DNA from: a virus
Virus record (IMG/VR): IMGVR_UViG_3300021373_002651
Coordinates: 1 to 25,526 of that record
Length of the DNA stretch: 25,526 bases
Reading direction: 5' to 3' (one strand)
Positions within the stretch are counted from its first letter, which is position 1; every line of letters starts with the position of its first letter. Both the position numbers and the translations under genes were made by a program. This document shows, in pieces, positions 18,397-25,385 of the stretch. Under the pieces are notes generated by a model, which was not told where the DNA came from, did no database searches, and saw nothing but the letters and a program-made list of their open reading frames with translations.

Positions 18397-18715
18397 TTGA
18401 ATTTCTCTTTAGCTTGTCATATTCTTTCTTCAATTGCTCTGAAGATTTTTTAACAGCTCTTGAGTCTAACCAACTCAGTATTTCTAGAAAAAATTCGGTA
18501 TCTTCTATACCATAAACTTCAAGAAAAAATGGAAGATTTGTATAATCTTTGCCTACAAATCCTACTTCTGGATACACCCTGTCTCCTAAATTATTAAAAG
18601 TACTAAGTGCCTGTATTACTATTTCAGGAAGGTCCTCCCAGTCTGGAGGTATCTCTTCTTCTATTGGTTCCTTACCTAGTTGATCCAGCATATCTAGGTA
18701 ACGATCCCTGGTCAT
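18377..18715 (-). CDS. Tail assembly chaperone T domain, probably made by frameshift from G
   Basis: The sequence RYLDMLDQLGKEP, then PPDWEDLPEIVIQAL and GFVGKDYTNLPFFLEVYGI, has the look of the T part of gpG/gpGT-type chaperones that bind the tape measure. The listed ATG (18715) has AGGA abutting it with no spacing, a poor start. The same frame stays open upstream to 18790 and encodes NLAIERLEKLFQNSDSG before that Met, which joins smoothly to the preceding gene if the ribosome shifts at the A7 run (18765-18771). The natural product is therefore probably a G-T fusion of about 267 residues rather than a separate 112-residue protein. It overlaps the tape-measure start by 20 bases, as chaperone genes usually do. 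Confidence 0.8.
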   Translation of the reverse strand: MTRDRYLDMLDQLGKEPIEEEIPPDWEDLPEIVIQALSTFNNLGDRVYPEVGFVGKDYTNLPFFLEVYGIEDTEFFLEILSWLDSRAVKKSSEQLKKEYDKLKRNSSGIKRS

Positions 18716-18725
18716 TCCTGAGTCA

Positions 18726-19175
18726 CTATTCTGAAACAGTTTTTCCAGTCTTTCTATTGCTAGATTTTTTTGATCCCGTACGAAAATTATCTAAATCAAA
18801 GACTACCTCATTGAGCCATGTATCAAATTCCGACGAGTTTGTAACAAGAACTTCTGCATTGTCTTTTGAATATTCTACTTCTGCATCGGGATCTTGATTT
18901 TCTGTATCAATTAGTAACAAAGTTTCTAAATGCTCTACAGTAAGGCCTTTCCAGTTTTTGATACTAGCTTCTGCAAACTCGCTGACAAACTTATCTTCGT
19001 CAAGAGTTTCTACAAGCTGTCTTGTTTTTCTATCAAATTTTTGTGAAGTACATCGCTTTCGTAATGCTGTAAGCTCTTTACGCGAAAGATTTGCTACTTC
19101 TACCGAAAATCCGGATAGCCCCGGAAAATCGATCCAGACAGCTTTGCTGTCGACCATAAGTTTTTTAAGTTCCAT
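18726..19175 (-). CDS. Tail assembly chaperone G
   Basis: This 149-residue protein lies directly upstream of the T frame and the tape measure, the position of lambda gpG. The N-terminal half (WIDFPGLSGFSVEVANLSRK) is beta-rich. The middle is helical (EDKFVSEFAEASIKNWKGLT, VEHLETLLLI) and the tail is acidic then basic (SKKSSNRKTGK). A strong ribosome site, AGGAGGT, sits 5 bases before the ATG and overlaps the stop of the preceding gene. High translation of G and low-frequency shifting into T is the known pattern in this family. The slippery run lies 12 codons before its stop. Confidence 0.8.
   Translation of the reverse strand: MELKKLMVDSKAVWIDFPGLSGFSVEVANLSRKELTALRKRCTSQKFDRKTRQLVETLDEDKFVSEFAEASIKNWKGLTVEHLETLLLIDTENQDPDAEVEYSKDNAEVLVTNSSEFDTWLNEVVFDLDNFRTGSKKSSNRKTGKTVSE
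18765..18771 (-). promoter_or_regulatory. Slippery heptamer A AAA AAA for programmed frameshift
   Basis: In the G frame the codons read TCA AAA AAA TCT, so the seven A bases form the canonical slippery heptamer X XXY YYZ. A -1 shift would hit TAG after one codon (ATC TAG). A -2 shift continues AAT CTA GCA ATA GAA into the open T frame; a +1 shift gives the same frame. The T frame opens just after a TAG at 18791-18793, so the shift must occur between 18790 and the G stop at 18726, and this run is the only obvious site. Confidence 0.75.
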
Positions 19176-19186
19176 TAATGACCTCC

Positions 19187-20074
19187 TCAGTCAGTTTCGT
19201 ATTTAAGTATTGTTGCTAGATTAGAGGGATTTTGTGTCATTCTCCAATCATAATTTTGTAGGAAAATATTTCCTGATTGAATTCTGTTAGTAAAACTGCA
19301 AGTTGCAGGGCCAAATGAAAAACCCCTAAAAGCTGCTCCAGATTGTCCATTGCCCGCTTTTATGCTTAAACTTGCATCTGTATCCCAGCCTTGAGTATAT
19401 GCGATATTACTTCCGGTAAGATACTGACGTATAGAACCAGCAAGTATTTTTTTGGAGAGAGTGAACGTCGAAGGAAACATCGACGTTGCAGCAGAAGTTG
19501 CAGATATTGCTCCGCTTACAGTTGTGTAAGGAGTCCACTTTATATCGTTTTGCAACTCCATTGTAACACCTATAATGTCAGAAAGAGTTGTACCATTTAG
19601 AGTAATATCTACAATAGGTATAATATAGTTCTTTGTAGAACTACGAGTTTGAAGAGTACCTGCTAAAGAGGCTCCTCGTATTAGCTTTCCACCTTCTCCA
19701 TCAATCTCAATACTCAGGGGCCGAGATCGCTCGATAACGAAACTCCCATTTGTAATGACTGCTGTTTCAATTTTGAAAGTATCAGCCGGTGTTTGTACAT
19801 ATAAATCAAAAGAACTTGCGTTCAATAAAAGAGTTTCTATAATAGAATAGTCGGCTTGTGTAATTGCAGGAAAAGTAAATTTAAAATTTGCTGCGTTTGC
19901 TTTGTTAATTACACTGGCTTCAAACAAGTTATTTTGGGCGTGTAAAGTTCTAACGGGATAACTTTCTTCAGAAAACGTTTGACTAAATTCTATGTCTGTT
20001 ACGTCTATTCTGTGTCTGTTTCCTCCGCTAACTACATAAACTTGTGCCTCTTGTTTAAAGTTGTAAGTTGGCAT
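19187..20074 (-). CDS. Second tail-tube-like protein (minor tail protein)
   Basis: This 295-residue protein has HRIDVTDIEFSQTF near the N-terminus, KANAANFKFTFPA about 30 residues later, and IVDITLNGTTLSDIIG with MELQNDIKW in the second half. These blocks run parallel to the major tail tube protein (PVLDGFSFSQ, SLSAGEWSFSTYVRP, RLTSLTIDGSAQTG), so it probably has the same tail-tube fold and arose by duplication. It is the first gene after the promoter at 20122-20150, with only a weak ribosome site before the ATG. Possible roles are a tube-initiating ring or a minor tube component at one end of the tail. This is inferred from similarity and location. Confidence 0.65.
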   Translation of the reverse strand: MPTYNFKQEAQVYVVSGGNRHRIDVTDIEFSQTFSEESYPVRTLHAQNNLFEASVINKANAANFKFTFPAITQADYSIIETLLLNASSFDLYVQTPADTFKIETAVITNGSFVIERSRPLSIEIDGEGGKLIRGASLAGTLQTRSSTKNYIIPIVDITLNGTTLSDIIGVTMELQNDIKWTPYTTVSGAISATSAATSMFPSTFTLSKKILAGSIRQYLTGSNIAYTQGWDTDASLSIKAGNGQSGAAFRGFSFGPATCSFTNRIQSGNIFLQNYDWRMTQNPSNLATILKYETD

Positions 20075-20121
20075 GTAATTTACTCTGCTTAAAGCCCGTT
20101 TTTCTATTACTAACTTCTTGT

Positions 20122-20150
20122 ATTATAGTGTAGGTGAGGAAAAATGTCAA
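20122..20150 (-). promoter_or_regulatory. Perfect sigma-70 promoter of the tape measure/tip unit
   Basis: On the minus strand TTGACA (20150-20145) and TATAAT (20127-20122) are separated by exactly 17 bases. It lies just past the terminator at 20174-20195 and about 47 bases before the first ATG, and should drive roughly 15 kb of tail genes. Confidence 0.93.
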
Positions 20151-20173
20151 GAGTTATTTTTGGTAGGAGTAAT

Positions 20174-20195
20174 AAAAAAGGGGCCGAAGCCCCTT
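20174..20195 (-). terminator. Strong intrinsic terminator after the tail tube gene
   Basis: On the minus strand AAGGGGC, loop TTCG, GCCCCTT is followed by a run of T. The seven-base GC-rich stem with a stable UUCG tetraloop and U tract is a textbook factor-independent terminator. It starts 17 bases past the tail tube stop and isolates that unit from the next promoter. Confidence 0.93.
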
Positions 20196-20211
20196 AAAAA
20201 CAACGTTCTTA

Positions 20212-21504
20212 TTATACTTTATACTTGAGAGTCATTTCGTTTGTACCATCAATGGATGAAGGTAGCGCCTGGAAGTTTGTTTCCAAAGAAATAACATCTT
20301 CGATAGAGTGTGTTGGAATTTCAACGTGTGCAGTTCCAAAGTCAAGTTCAAGTCGACGAGTGTTACTTGTTGTGCCGCCAACGTTAAATGTAAGACCAAC
20401 GTTATTAGTTACAACACTTGTCAAGCCGCGTAGATCCTCAAAGAAGTCGCGTGATCGAGTTGAATCAAAAGTAGAATCATCACGAGTTAAATAACAAGTG
20501 AAACTACCAGATACTGAACGAGCACCGGTTACGTGACCAATTGGAACATTTACAACACCTAGTTCTTCTGGAGTAATATAGCTAACGTTATTGGAAATAG
20601 TAATATTACCACCAGTAAGAGTAAGTGAGTAAGAGTTTTGCAAGCCGGTTTGCGCACTTCCATCAATAGTAAGTGAAGTTAAACGATTACGAATAAAGTT
20701 ATCACTATCCGTGATTGCTTCATTTACGTATGCTGTAAATGCTTCATTACCGGAAGCATTGTTTGTGCAAACAAATAAACGGTGAGTTTTAGGCGTTGAG
20801 TTAGAATCTAGCCATACATCGCCGTCTGCTAAAGCTGTACCGTCTTGAGTTGTATCGCCATTATTTGGCTCTGCATTAGACTCAATAGTGCTGCCAGTAA
20901 AGTCAAGTACTTCTGAACACTGACCTGACCAGTTAATTGTTGCAATACCATCAATTTCAAAGTCGATCGAAGCTTCGTTTACGACCGCATCTTTCAACTT
21001 AATAACAGTACGAGAAGAATCTCCAAGTACAAAATAGATATTTGCAGTTGTAAAAGTTGAGCGATTAGATTCTGCAAAACCAATAGTGCTTTGAGACCCT
21101 GCAGGAGTAATAACTGCGCCACCACTTACGGCGGGGTTAGCTGTACGAGTATACGCACCTGCAGAATAAGTATCTGCACCTGCCATCATTGCCCAAAGAA
21201 CTTCTTCTACTGCGTGAACTTCTGCTGAAGCGTCTGCCGAGCCTGTACCAAGAGTAGCACCTGCTGCCTGGAAAGGACGAACATAAGTTGAAAAAGACCA
21301 CTCACCAGCAGACAAAGAGTCGTTAAATGCACGACGGCCTCGTCGGCTTGCTCCGGTAGTAGATTCCATTTCGCTCAGAGTAATTTCTGAGGTATTGTTC
21401 GCCTGTGAGAAACTAAAGCCGTCCAGTACTGGAATTTCCCATACTACATCTTTAAATTCGATGAAGCATTTACTGTCCCGGCTAAAATATAATTGATCTG
21501 CCAT
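20212..21504 (-). CDS. Major tail tube protein
   Basis: This 430-residue protein starts ADQLYFSRDSKCFIEFKDV, with VLDGFSFSQANNTSEITLSE and SLSAGEWSFSTYVRP following, in keeping with phage tail tube (gpV-like/phage_tail_3-type) proteins. The second half repeats a tube-like pattern (RLTSLTIDGSAQTG, ISNNVSYITPEELG, VSGSFTCYLTRDD) and it ends NEMTLKYKV. A loop at about 215-250 carries ADGDVWLDSNSTPKTHRLF, a hairpin also seen in fibre proteins and possibly exposed on the tail surface. AGGAG lies 7 bases before the ATG. A dedicated terminator follows, consistent with an abundant product. No promoter was recognised in the 61-base gap upstream. Confidence 0.82.
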   Translation of the reverse strand: MADQLYFSRDSKCFIEFKDVVWEIPVLDGFSFSQANNTSEITLSEMESTTGASRRGRRAFNDSLSAGEWSFSTYVRPFQAAGATLGTGSADASAEVHAVEEVLWAMMAGADTYSAGAYTRTANPAVSGGAVITPAGSQSTIGFAESNRSTFTTANIYFVLGDSSRTVIKLKDAVVNEASIDFEIDGIATINWSGQCSEVLDFTGSTIESNAEPNNGDTTQDGTALADGDVWLDSNSTPKTHRLFVCTNNASGNEAFTAYVNEAITDSDNFIRNRLTSLTIDGSAQTGLQNSYSLTLTGGNITISNNVSYITPEELGVVNVPIGHVTGARSVSGSFTCYLTRDDSTFDSTRSRDFFEDLRGLTSVVTNNVGLTFNVGGTTSNTRRLELDFGTAHVEIPTHSIEDVISLETNFQALPSSIDGTNEMTLKYKV

Positions 21505-21565
21505 AGTAATCTCCTATGTATATTGAAAGGACTAGGGCGTGAACGTTTGTTCGTGCCAGTCGTTT

Positions 21566-22024
21566 CTAGTATCGAACCTCTATGAGTATTTCTCCTACTC
21601 CTAAAGGTTCTAGTACACCTTCGTCAGTATCAATACTAACTATAGTGATCTGTTGACAATTAAACTCTTTGTTTAACTTGTCTGTATACTTTAAGTTTGA
21701 ATTATCTTCGATGACAGTCTCTACGTCCTCCATCAAAGCGTTTAAAGCTTGTTGTGCGTTCTCTTCTTGAACATAACAACGGACAGTTACTGTCAAAAAC
21801 CTGTCTTTATATCCTCCGCCTTGGTACTGACGTGTTTCACTTCCTGCATTTAAATGTATTGCGGGAAACTCGTCTACTTCGTCCCAAAACTTCAAAAAAG
21901 GATGTACATTTTCGTGTACATCAGTAAGAAAAGCCCCTGCTCCATTGATTGTCTTCAACTTATCAGCAAGTGCTTCTACAATATTTGCTCTTCGAGAAGT
22001 ATAAGTTCTTGATGTTGTAGCCAT
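21566..22024 (-). CDS. Tail terminator / tail completion protein
   Basis: This 152-residue protein begins SRRANIVEALADKLKTING and has FPAIHLNAGSE, a central strand FLTVTVRCYVQ, helix NAQQALNALMEDVETVIEDN and a final strand GEILIEVRY. This alpha/beta order (helix, strand, long helix, strand) matches tail terminator proteins of the lambda gpU class, which form the ring joining tube to neck. Its place between a neck protein and the tail tube protein supports that. The ATG overlaps the previous stop (TAATG) and AGGAG precedes it by about 6 bases. Confidence 0.72.
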   Translation of the reverse strand: MATTSRTYTSRRANIVEALADKLKTINGAGAFLTDVHENVHPFLKFWDEVDEFPAIHLNAGSETRQYQGGGYKDRFLTVTVRCYVQEENAQQALNALMEDVETVIEDNSNLKYTDKLNKEFNCQQITIVSIDTDEGVLEPLGVGEILIEVRY

Positions 22025-23376
22025 TATACTCTCCTAGTAAAAAATCTTCCTAATGCCATTTCTGCGGCAATCTCTCTCATTGAAGTATCAATTAATCTTC
22101 TTGGGTCTCTTTCAACACTGGCAAATCGGCTGCCACTTGAATTTTCGTAAACTCCATAAGGGCTCCGTTGATACGTGTATCCAAAACTTGGATAGCCTTT
22201 TGCAGTTGTTGTAACATCTACTACTCGAACACTGCTTGCAAATCTACCTGAACGAGATTGTAGTCTTGGAGCTTGCATATTTTCTTCAACTTTTTGAGGA
22301 AGCTTTGCATTAAACATTCTTATAAGAACAAGAGGAGAGGAAGCTACTCCTTTCTTTGTTTTTCTTTGTGCGGACGGTCCTGTGCCTTTTGTTAGTCCTG
22401 CCCCTTTTACACTTTTTGTAGATCGCTCGTTATTAGTAGCTGCGTCGGTCTTACCTACTTTTATTTGTACATCTTCACCGAGTTTAACAGTAGTATATTT
22501 ACCTTTGAATTCGTCAGCAACTTTTTTTAACAGTACTTTTCTTTTCTTGTCAAGAAAACTATCGGAGCCGGGCAAGCCAATAATTCTTTCTCCATTTTCT
22601 ACAACTAATTTTCGAGCGTCTTCTATTATTGTTTCTAAATCTTGCTTTCTTTGTCTGGTCTCTTGTGCTGCGGCTAAGTTTGCAAACTTTGAACCAATAA
22701 AAACTTCCATCGTATCTGTTTTAGAGTTTCTTACTATTCTTATATCTATACCACTGTTTTTTAACCATTCCAAAACAGCTTGCTCATCAATATCAGAAGT
22801 AGTTGCTTCTATGGCATCAACCATTGCATCTTTAACTTGAGACTCCGCAATTCCTTCGAACTCTTCGTGCTCTAAGTTAAAATAATCTTTTGCTCTATTT
22901 CCAAAAGACTCTCCAATTATTGTAGTAGATAGTTCTGCAACTTTTTCTGCGTATGCATTTAAAAACTTATCATAGCTTGTGTATATTTGTTTGTATACGT
23001 TTCTAAACTTACCGTTATCTTGTAAAGTAGCAGTAAAAAAGGCTTTAAAAACTCTTTTTTCGTCTTTTATAGTTTCTACAACTACCACAGAGTTTGGATC
23101 GTCTCCTCGCCTTTTTACGTTTGTTGCTATCTGTGAGATTACTTGTTGAGTGTGTGGCTCTAAAGCCTTTAGTACTCTTGCGATTAATTCACGAGATCCT
23201 TTTTCCCCTGCTAGTTTTCTTTCTAACGTATCTCGAACTCCTCGATGAAGTTCTGTTTGACTTGCTCTAAAAGTATGATGTACTCTATTTCCAGTATACC
23301 TTCTATAAACTTTTGAGCGCCTAGCAAGCTTCTTTTGAAACTCTTCTAGAAATGCCTGTTGTTCTGCTAAGCTCAT
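22024..23376 (-). CDS. Large neck/head-closure candidate protein
   Basis: This 450-residue basic protein lies between the connector and the tail terminator, where HK97 gp10-type or stopper proteins lie. Residues about 1-330 are mainly helical and charged (RRYTGNRVHHTF, ELIARVLKALEPH, EAVLEWLKNSG-like stretches) and I do not recognise them. The last 105 residues (SPLVLIRMFNAKLPQKVEEN, QSRSGRFASSVRV, SPYGVYENSSGSRFASVERD, PRRLIDTSMREIA) resemble small neck/minor capsid proteins. The usual family size is 110-160 residues, so a long N-terminal extension appears to be fused on. The start abuts the previous stop (TAAATG). The neck function is inferred from position. Confidence 0.6.
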   Translation of the reverse strand: MSLAEQQAFLEEFQKKLARRSKVYRRYTGNRVHHTFRASQTELHRGVRDTLERKLAGEKGSRELIARVLKALEPHTQQVISQIATNVKRRGDDPNSVVVVETIKDEKRVFKAFFTATLQDNGKFRNVYKQIYTSYDKFLNAYAEKVAELSTTIIGESFGNRAKDYFNLEHEEFEGIAESQVKDAMVDAIEATTSDIDEQAVLEWLKNSGIDIRIVRNSKTDTMEVFIGSKFANLAAAQETRQRKQDLETIIEDARKLVVENGERIIGLPGSDSFLDKKRKVLLKKVADEFKGKYTTVKLGEDVQIKVGKTDAATNNERSTKSVKGAGLTKGTGPSAQRKTKKGVASSPLVLIRMFNAKLPQKVEENMQAPRLQSRSGRFASSVRVVDVTTTAKGYPSFGYTYQRSPYGVYENSSGSRFASVERDPRRLIDTSMREIAAEMALGRFFTRRV

Positions 23377-23958
23377 TTAAAAGTTTTTATACATATCTAA
23401 AATTCTTTTGATATGATCTGGAAAACCTACATTGTCTGTAAGAGTAGAAGAGCCCTGGTTTTGAATGCTTGCTCCGCCTAGAGTTCGACGCTCTTTGTAC
23501 TCATCCTTCAAATAGTAAGTAATCAAATCAATTACAGCCAGTTTTAGATCCGCAGGAGTATCTGAATATCCTGCACTATACGTTATTTTTACTGCTCCCG
23601 CTCCGCGAGGCCAGTTTTTATAGGCAGATCCGGTTACATAAAGTATACTATCCGTCGTCTGGTCAAGATAATAGTCTGTAGTTGGCACGGTGGTATAACT
23701 AGATGTAACCGAATCTCTTTTTTCTACAACACTCACACTATTTACAGGGCTTTCTGTAAGCTGTACAATATGGGTGGCCCAATCAACATTAAAATACTCT
23801 GTTTTACTCGCCGAGTAAAAATCAATAATACTATTTCCACAATAAGTTTTTACTAATTGACTCACAGAAGAAATTAAGGACTCGATTCGTACATCGTCCT
23901 TAACATTCTGCAAACCTTTTGCATCTTTATAGTCTTCTAAAGTAATTAAATTTGCCAT
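23377..23958 (-). CDS. Head-tail adaptor, gp6-like
   Basis: This 193-residue protein has LITLEDYKDAKGL followed by DDVRIESLISSVSQLVKTYC and later WPRGAGAVKITYSAGY, DTPADLKLAVIDLITYYLKD. This is the recognised layout of the HK97 gp6-like/YqbG head-tail connector family, which adds a 12-13-fold ring below the portal: an N-terminal helical bundle, a beta-rich middle and a final helix. It directly follows the capsid gene after a terminator, so its expression depends on readthrough or another promoter; none is seen in the gap. Confidence 0.82.
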   Translation of the reverse strand: MANLITLEDYKDAKGLQNVKDDVRIESLISSVSQLVKTYCGNSIIDFYSASKTEYFNVDWATHIVQLTESPVNSVSVVEKRDSVTSSYTTVPTTDYYLDQTTDSILYVTGSAYKNWPRGAGAVKITYSAGYSDTPADLKLAVIDLITYYLKDEYKERRTLGGASIQNQGSSTLTDNVGFPDHIKRILDMYKNF

Positions 23959-23970
23959 AAGTCAATTAAT

Positions 23971-24000
23971 AAAAACTTGGGGAGGAAACCCTCCCCAGTT
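23971..24000 (-). terminator. Intrinsic terminator after the capsid gene
   Basis: On the minus strand TGGGGAGG, loop GTTT, CCTCCCCA is extended by further pairs with one bulged base and followed by GTTTTTATT. It lies about 15 bases past the capsid stop. It probably raises capsid mRNA over the connector genes by partial termination, because no promoter is visible before the connector gene. Confidence 0.9.
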
Positions 24001-24014
24001 TATTTAGCTAGCTA

Positions 24015-25385
24015 TTAAGCTTCGTTGTCGATCTTAACAACTGGCTCTGCACCAGTAGCACCAGCAATGATTTCTTCGAAACCAAGTGACTGTGAAGCAA
24101 CCAACACGCGACGCTGGTTCATTACTTCGTAGTCTTGCTCTACTGTTACACCACGGAGACGTGGGATAACGTAGTTGCGAGTGTTAACTGCGAATGCAGC
24201 AGGAGTACCATTAGCAGCGGCTGGGAACTCTTCAGATACAACTACGGCTGAACCGTAAACTGCACCGATAGTACCAACAACACGTGCTGCGAGGTCTGAA
24301 CCTACTTCATCCAGAGTCTGGAAGTTAGCATCATTCAACAGGTCAAAGTATGAATCCTGTGATACGATGTAAACCATCTCTGAAGGTACAAGACCGTACT
24401 TACCCATCTTCTCACGAGCACCAAGAAGCATGTCAGCAGTCAAACGAGTACCAGCACCTACTGAGAAGGTACCTGGATCGTGTGCAGCTGCATATCCGTC
24501 AAGACCAGTGATTGAACCTGAACCATTGATGATTGCATCTTCTACCGCGCGACCGTGTGCACGAGCAACTGACTCAGTGAGCATAGGCATCAAGTTGATA
24601 AGTACCTGCTCGTCTACGTCGTTGTCCATAAATGTGCTTGAGATCAAACGATATGCGTTCAGAGTTACTTGCTTCGCATTGTACTGATTGTTAGTGATTT
24701 CTACACGGTTCTCCAAGTTACCAGCAGTTGCTGCAGTAGACTGGAATGCAGCCTTACCAGCGTCTGTCTGGATTGGCAATACAGTAGCACCACCGTTTAC
24801 TGGGATCTCACGGAACAAACGCGCAACCTTAAGCTCACGCATGATTTCCTTCTCGATCTGTGAAGAAACTTCTTGATCGATGTCAGCAGCGTTAGCTGCA
24901 TAGTTGATACCAGCCTTCTCTTGGATATCACGTGCGAAATCAGTGTCCCAACCCTTACGAGTCATTACGCCGAGCATGTGAGCAGACATAAAGTCCTGGC
25001 CCCACTTAGTGATGTCCTGCTTCTCTGCACGATCAGCAAATACGCGCTTAGAATCACGCATCTTAGAGATTTCATCAGACTTCTCTTCGAGCTCTTTCTT
25101 GTACTGAGCAAGAGTCTCTTCCATGTTCGCATTGCGATCATTCAACTCTTTTTGTACGTCTGCAAGTAGACGCTCAGCACCCGACTCGATACCAGTACGG
25201 ATCTGAGTCTTAACTTCTTCTTCCTGAGCTGCTTTTACAGCTTCAGCTTCTTCAGCTGCTTTAGCTTCTGCTTCAGCGGCTGCTTTTTCTTCGGCCTGAC
25301 GAATTGCAATCTTAGCAGCAGTCTCATCCGCTACCTTCTTAGCAAAAGCCTCAAGGTCGATTTCGGGAGTTTTTACTTCCGACAT
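24015..25385 (-). CDS. Major capsid protein, HK97 fold, with N-terminal scaffold-like helix
   Basis: The preferred start is the second ATG (25385), because AAGGAG at 25397-25392 is 6 bases before it but abuts the first ATG at 25391. Residues about 8-115 are charged and Ala/Glu-rich (AEEAEAVKAAQEEEVKTQIR), a long coiled coil like the delta (scaffolding) domain of HK97-type capsids, normally removed by the prohead protease. The capsid domain follows from about residue 130: FREIPVNGGATVLPIQ, AYRLISSTFMDND, RAHGRAVEDAIINGSGSITG, KYGLVPSEMVYIVSQDSYFD. Codons look more GC-rich and uniform than in neighbouring genes, as expected of a very abundant protein. The frame remains open upstream beyond the start (see the 25386-25526 entry). 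Confidence 0.92.
   Translation of the reverse strand: MSEVKTPEIDLEAFAKKVADETAAKIAIRQAEEKAAAEAEAKAAEEAEAVKAAQEEEVKTQIRTGIESGAERLLADVQKELNDRNANMEETLAQYKKELEEKSDEISKMRDSKRVFADRAEKQDITKWGQDFMSAHMLGVMTRKGWDTDFARDIQEKAGINYAANAADIDQEVSSQIEKEIMRELKVARLFREIPVNGGATVLPIQTDAGKAAFQSTAATAGNLENRVEITNNQYNAKQVTLNAYRLISSTFMDNDVDEQVLINLMPMLTESVARAHGRAVEDAIINGSGSITGLDGYAAAHDPGTFSVGAGTRLTADMLLGAREKMGKYGLVPSEMVYIVSQDSYFDLLNDANFQTLDEVGSDLAARVVGTIGAVYGSAVVVSEEFPAAANGTPAAFAVNTRNYVIPRLRGVTVEQDYEVMNQRRVLVASQSLGFEEIIAGATGAEPVVKIDNEA

Noticed and set aside
18762-18771. Conventional -1 frameshift at the A7 run
   Set aside because: The -1 frame meets TAG one codon after the slip, so it would only shorten G and cannot make the G-T fusion; only -2 or +1 reaches T.
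21505-21565. Possible promoter before the tail tube gene
   Set aside because: Only a weak AT-rich stretch and a 4-base inverted repeat (GAAC/GTTC) are present; no -35/-10 pair comparable with the three perfect promoters.
22382-22840. Plus-strand open frame of 152 codons
   Set aside because: It is antisense to the neck protein, with Ser/Leu/Phe-rich composition typical of a reversed Lys/Glu-rich gene and no start signals.
23959-23970. TTGAC just before the connector gene as a -35 box
   Set aside because: It is only a few bases upstream of the ATG, leaving no room for a -10 box or transcription start.
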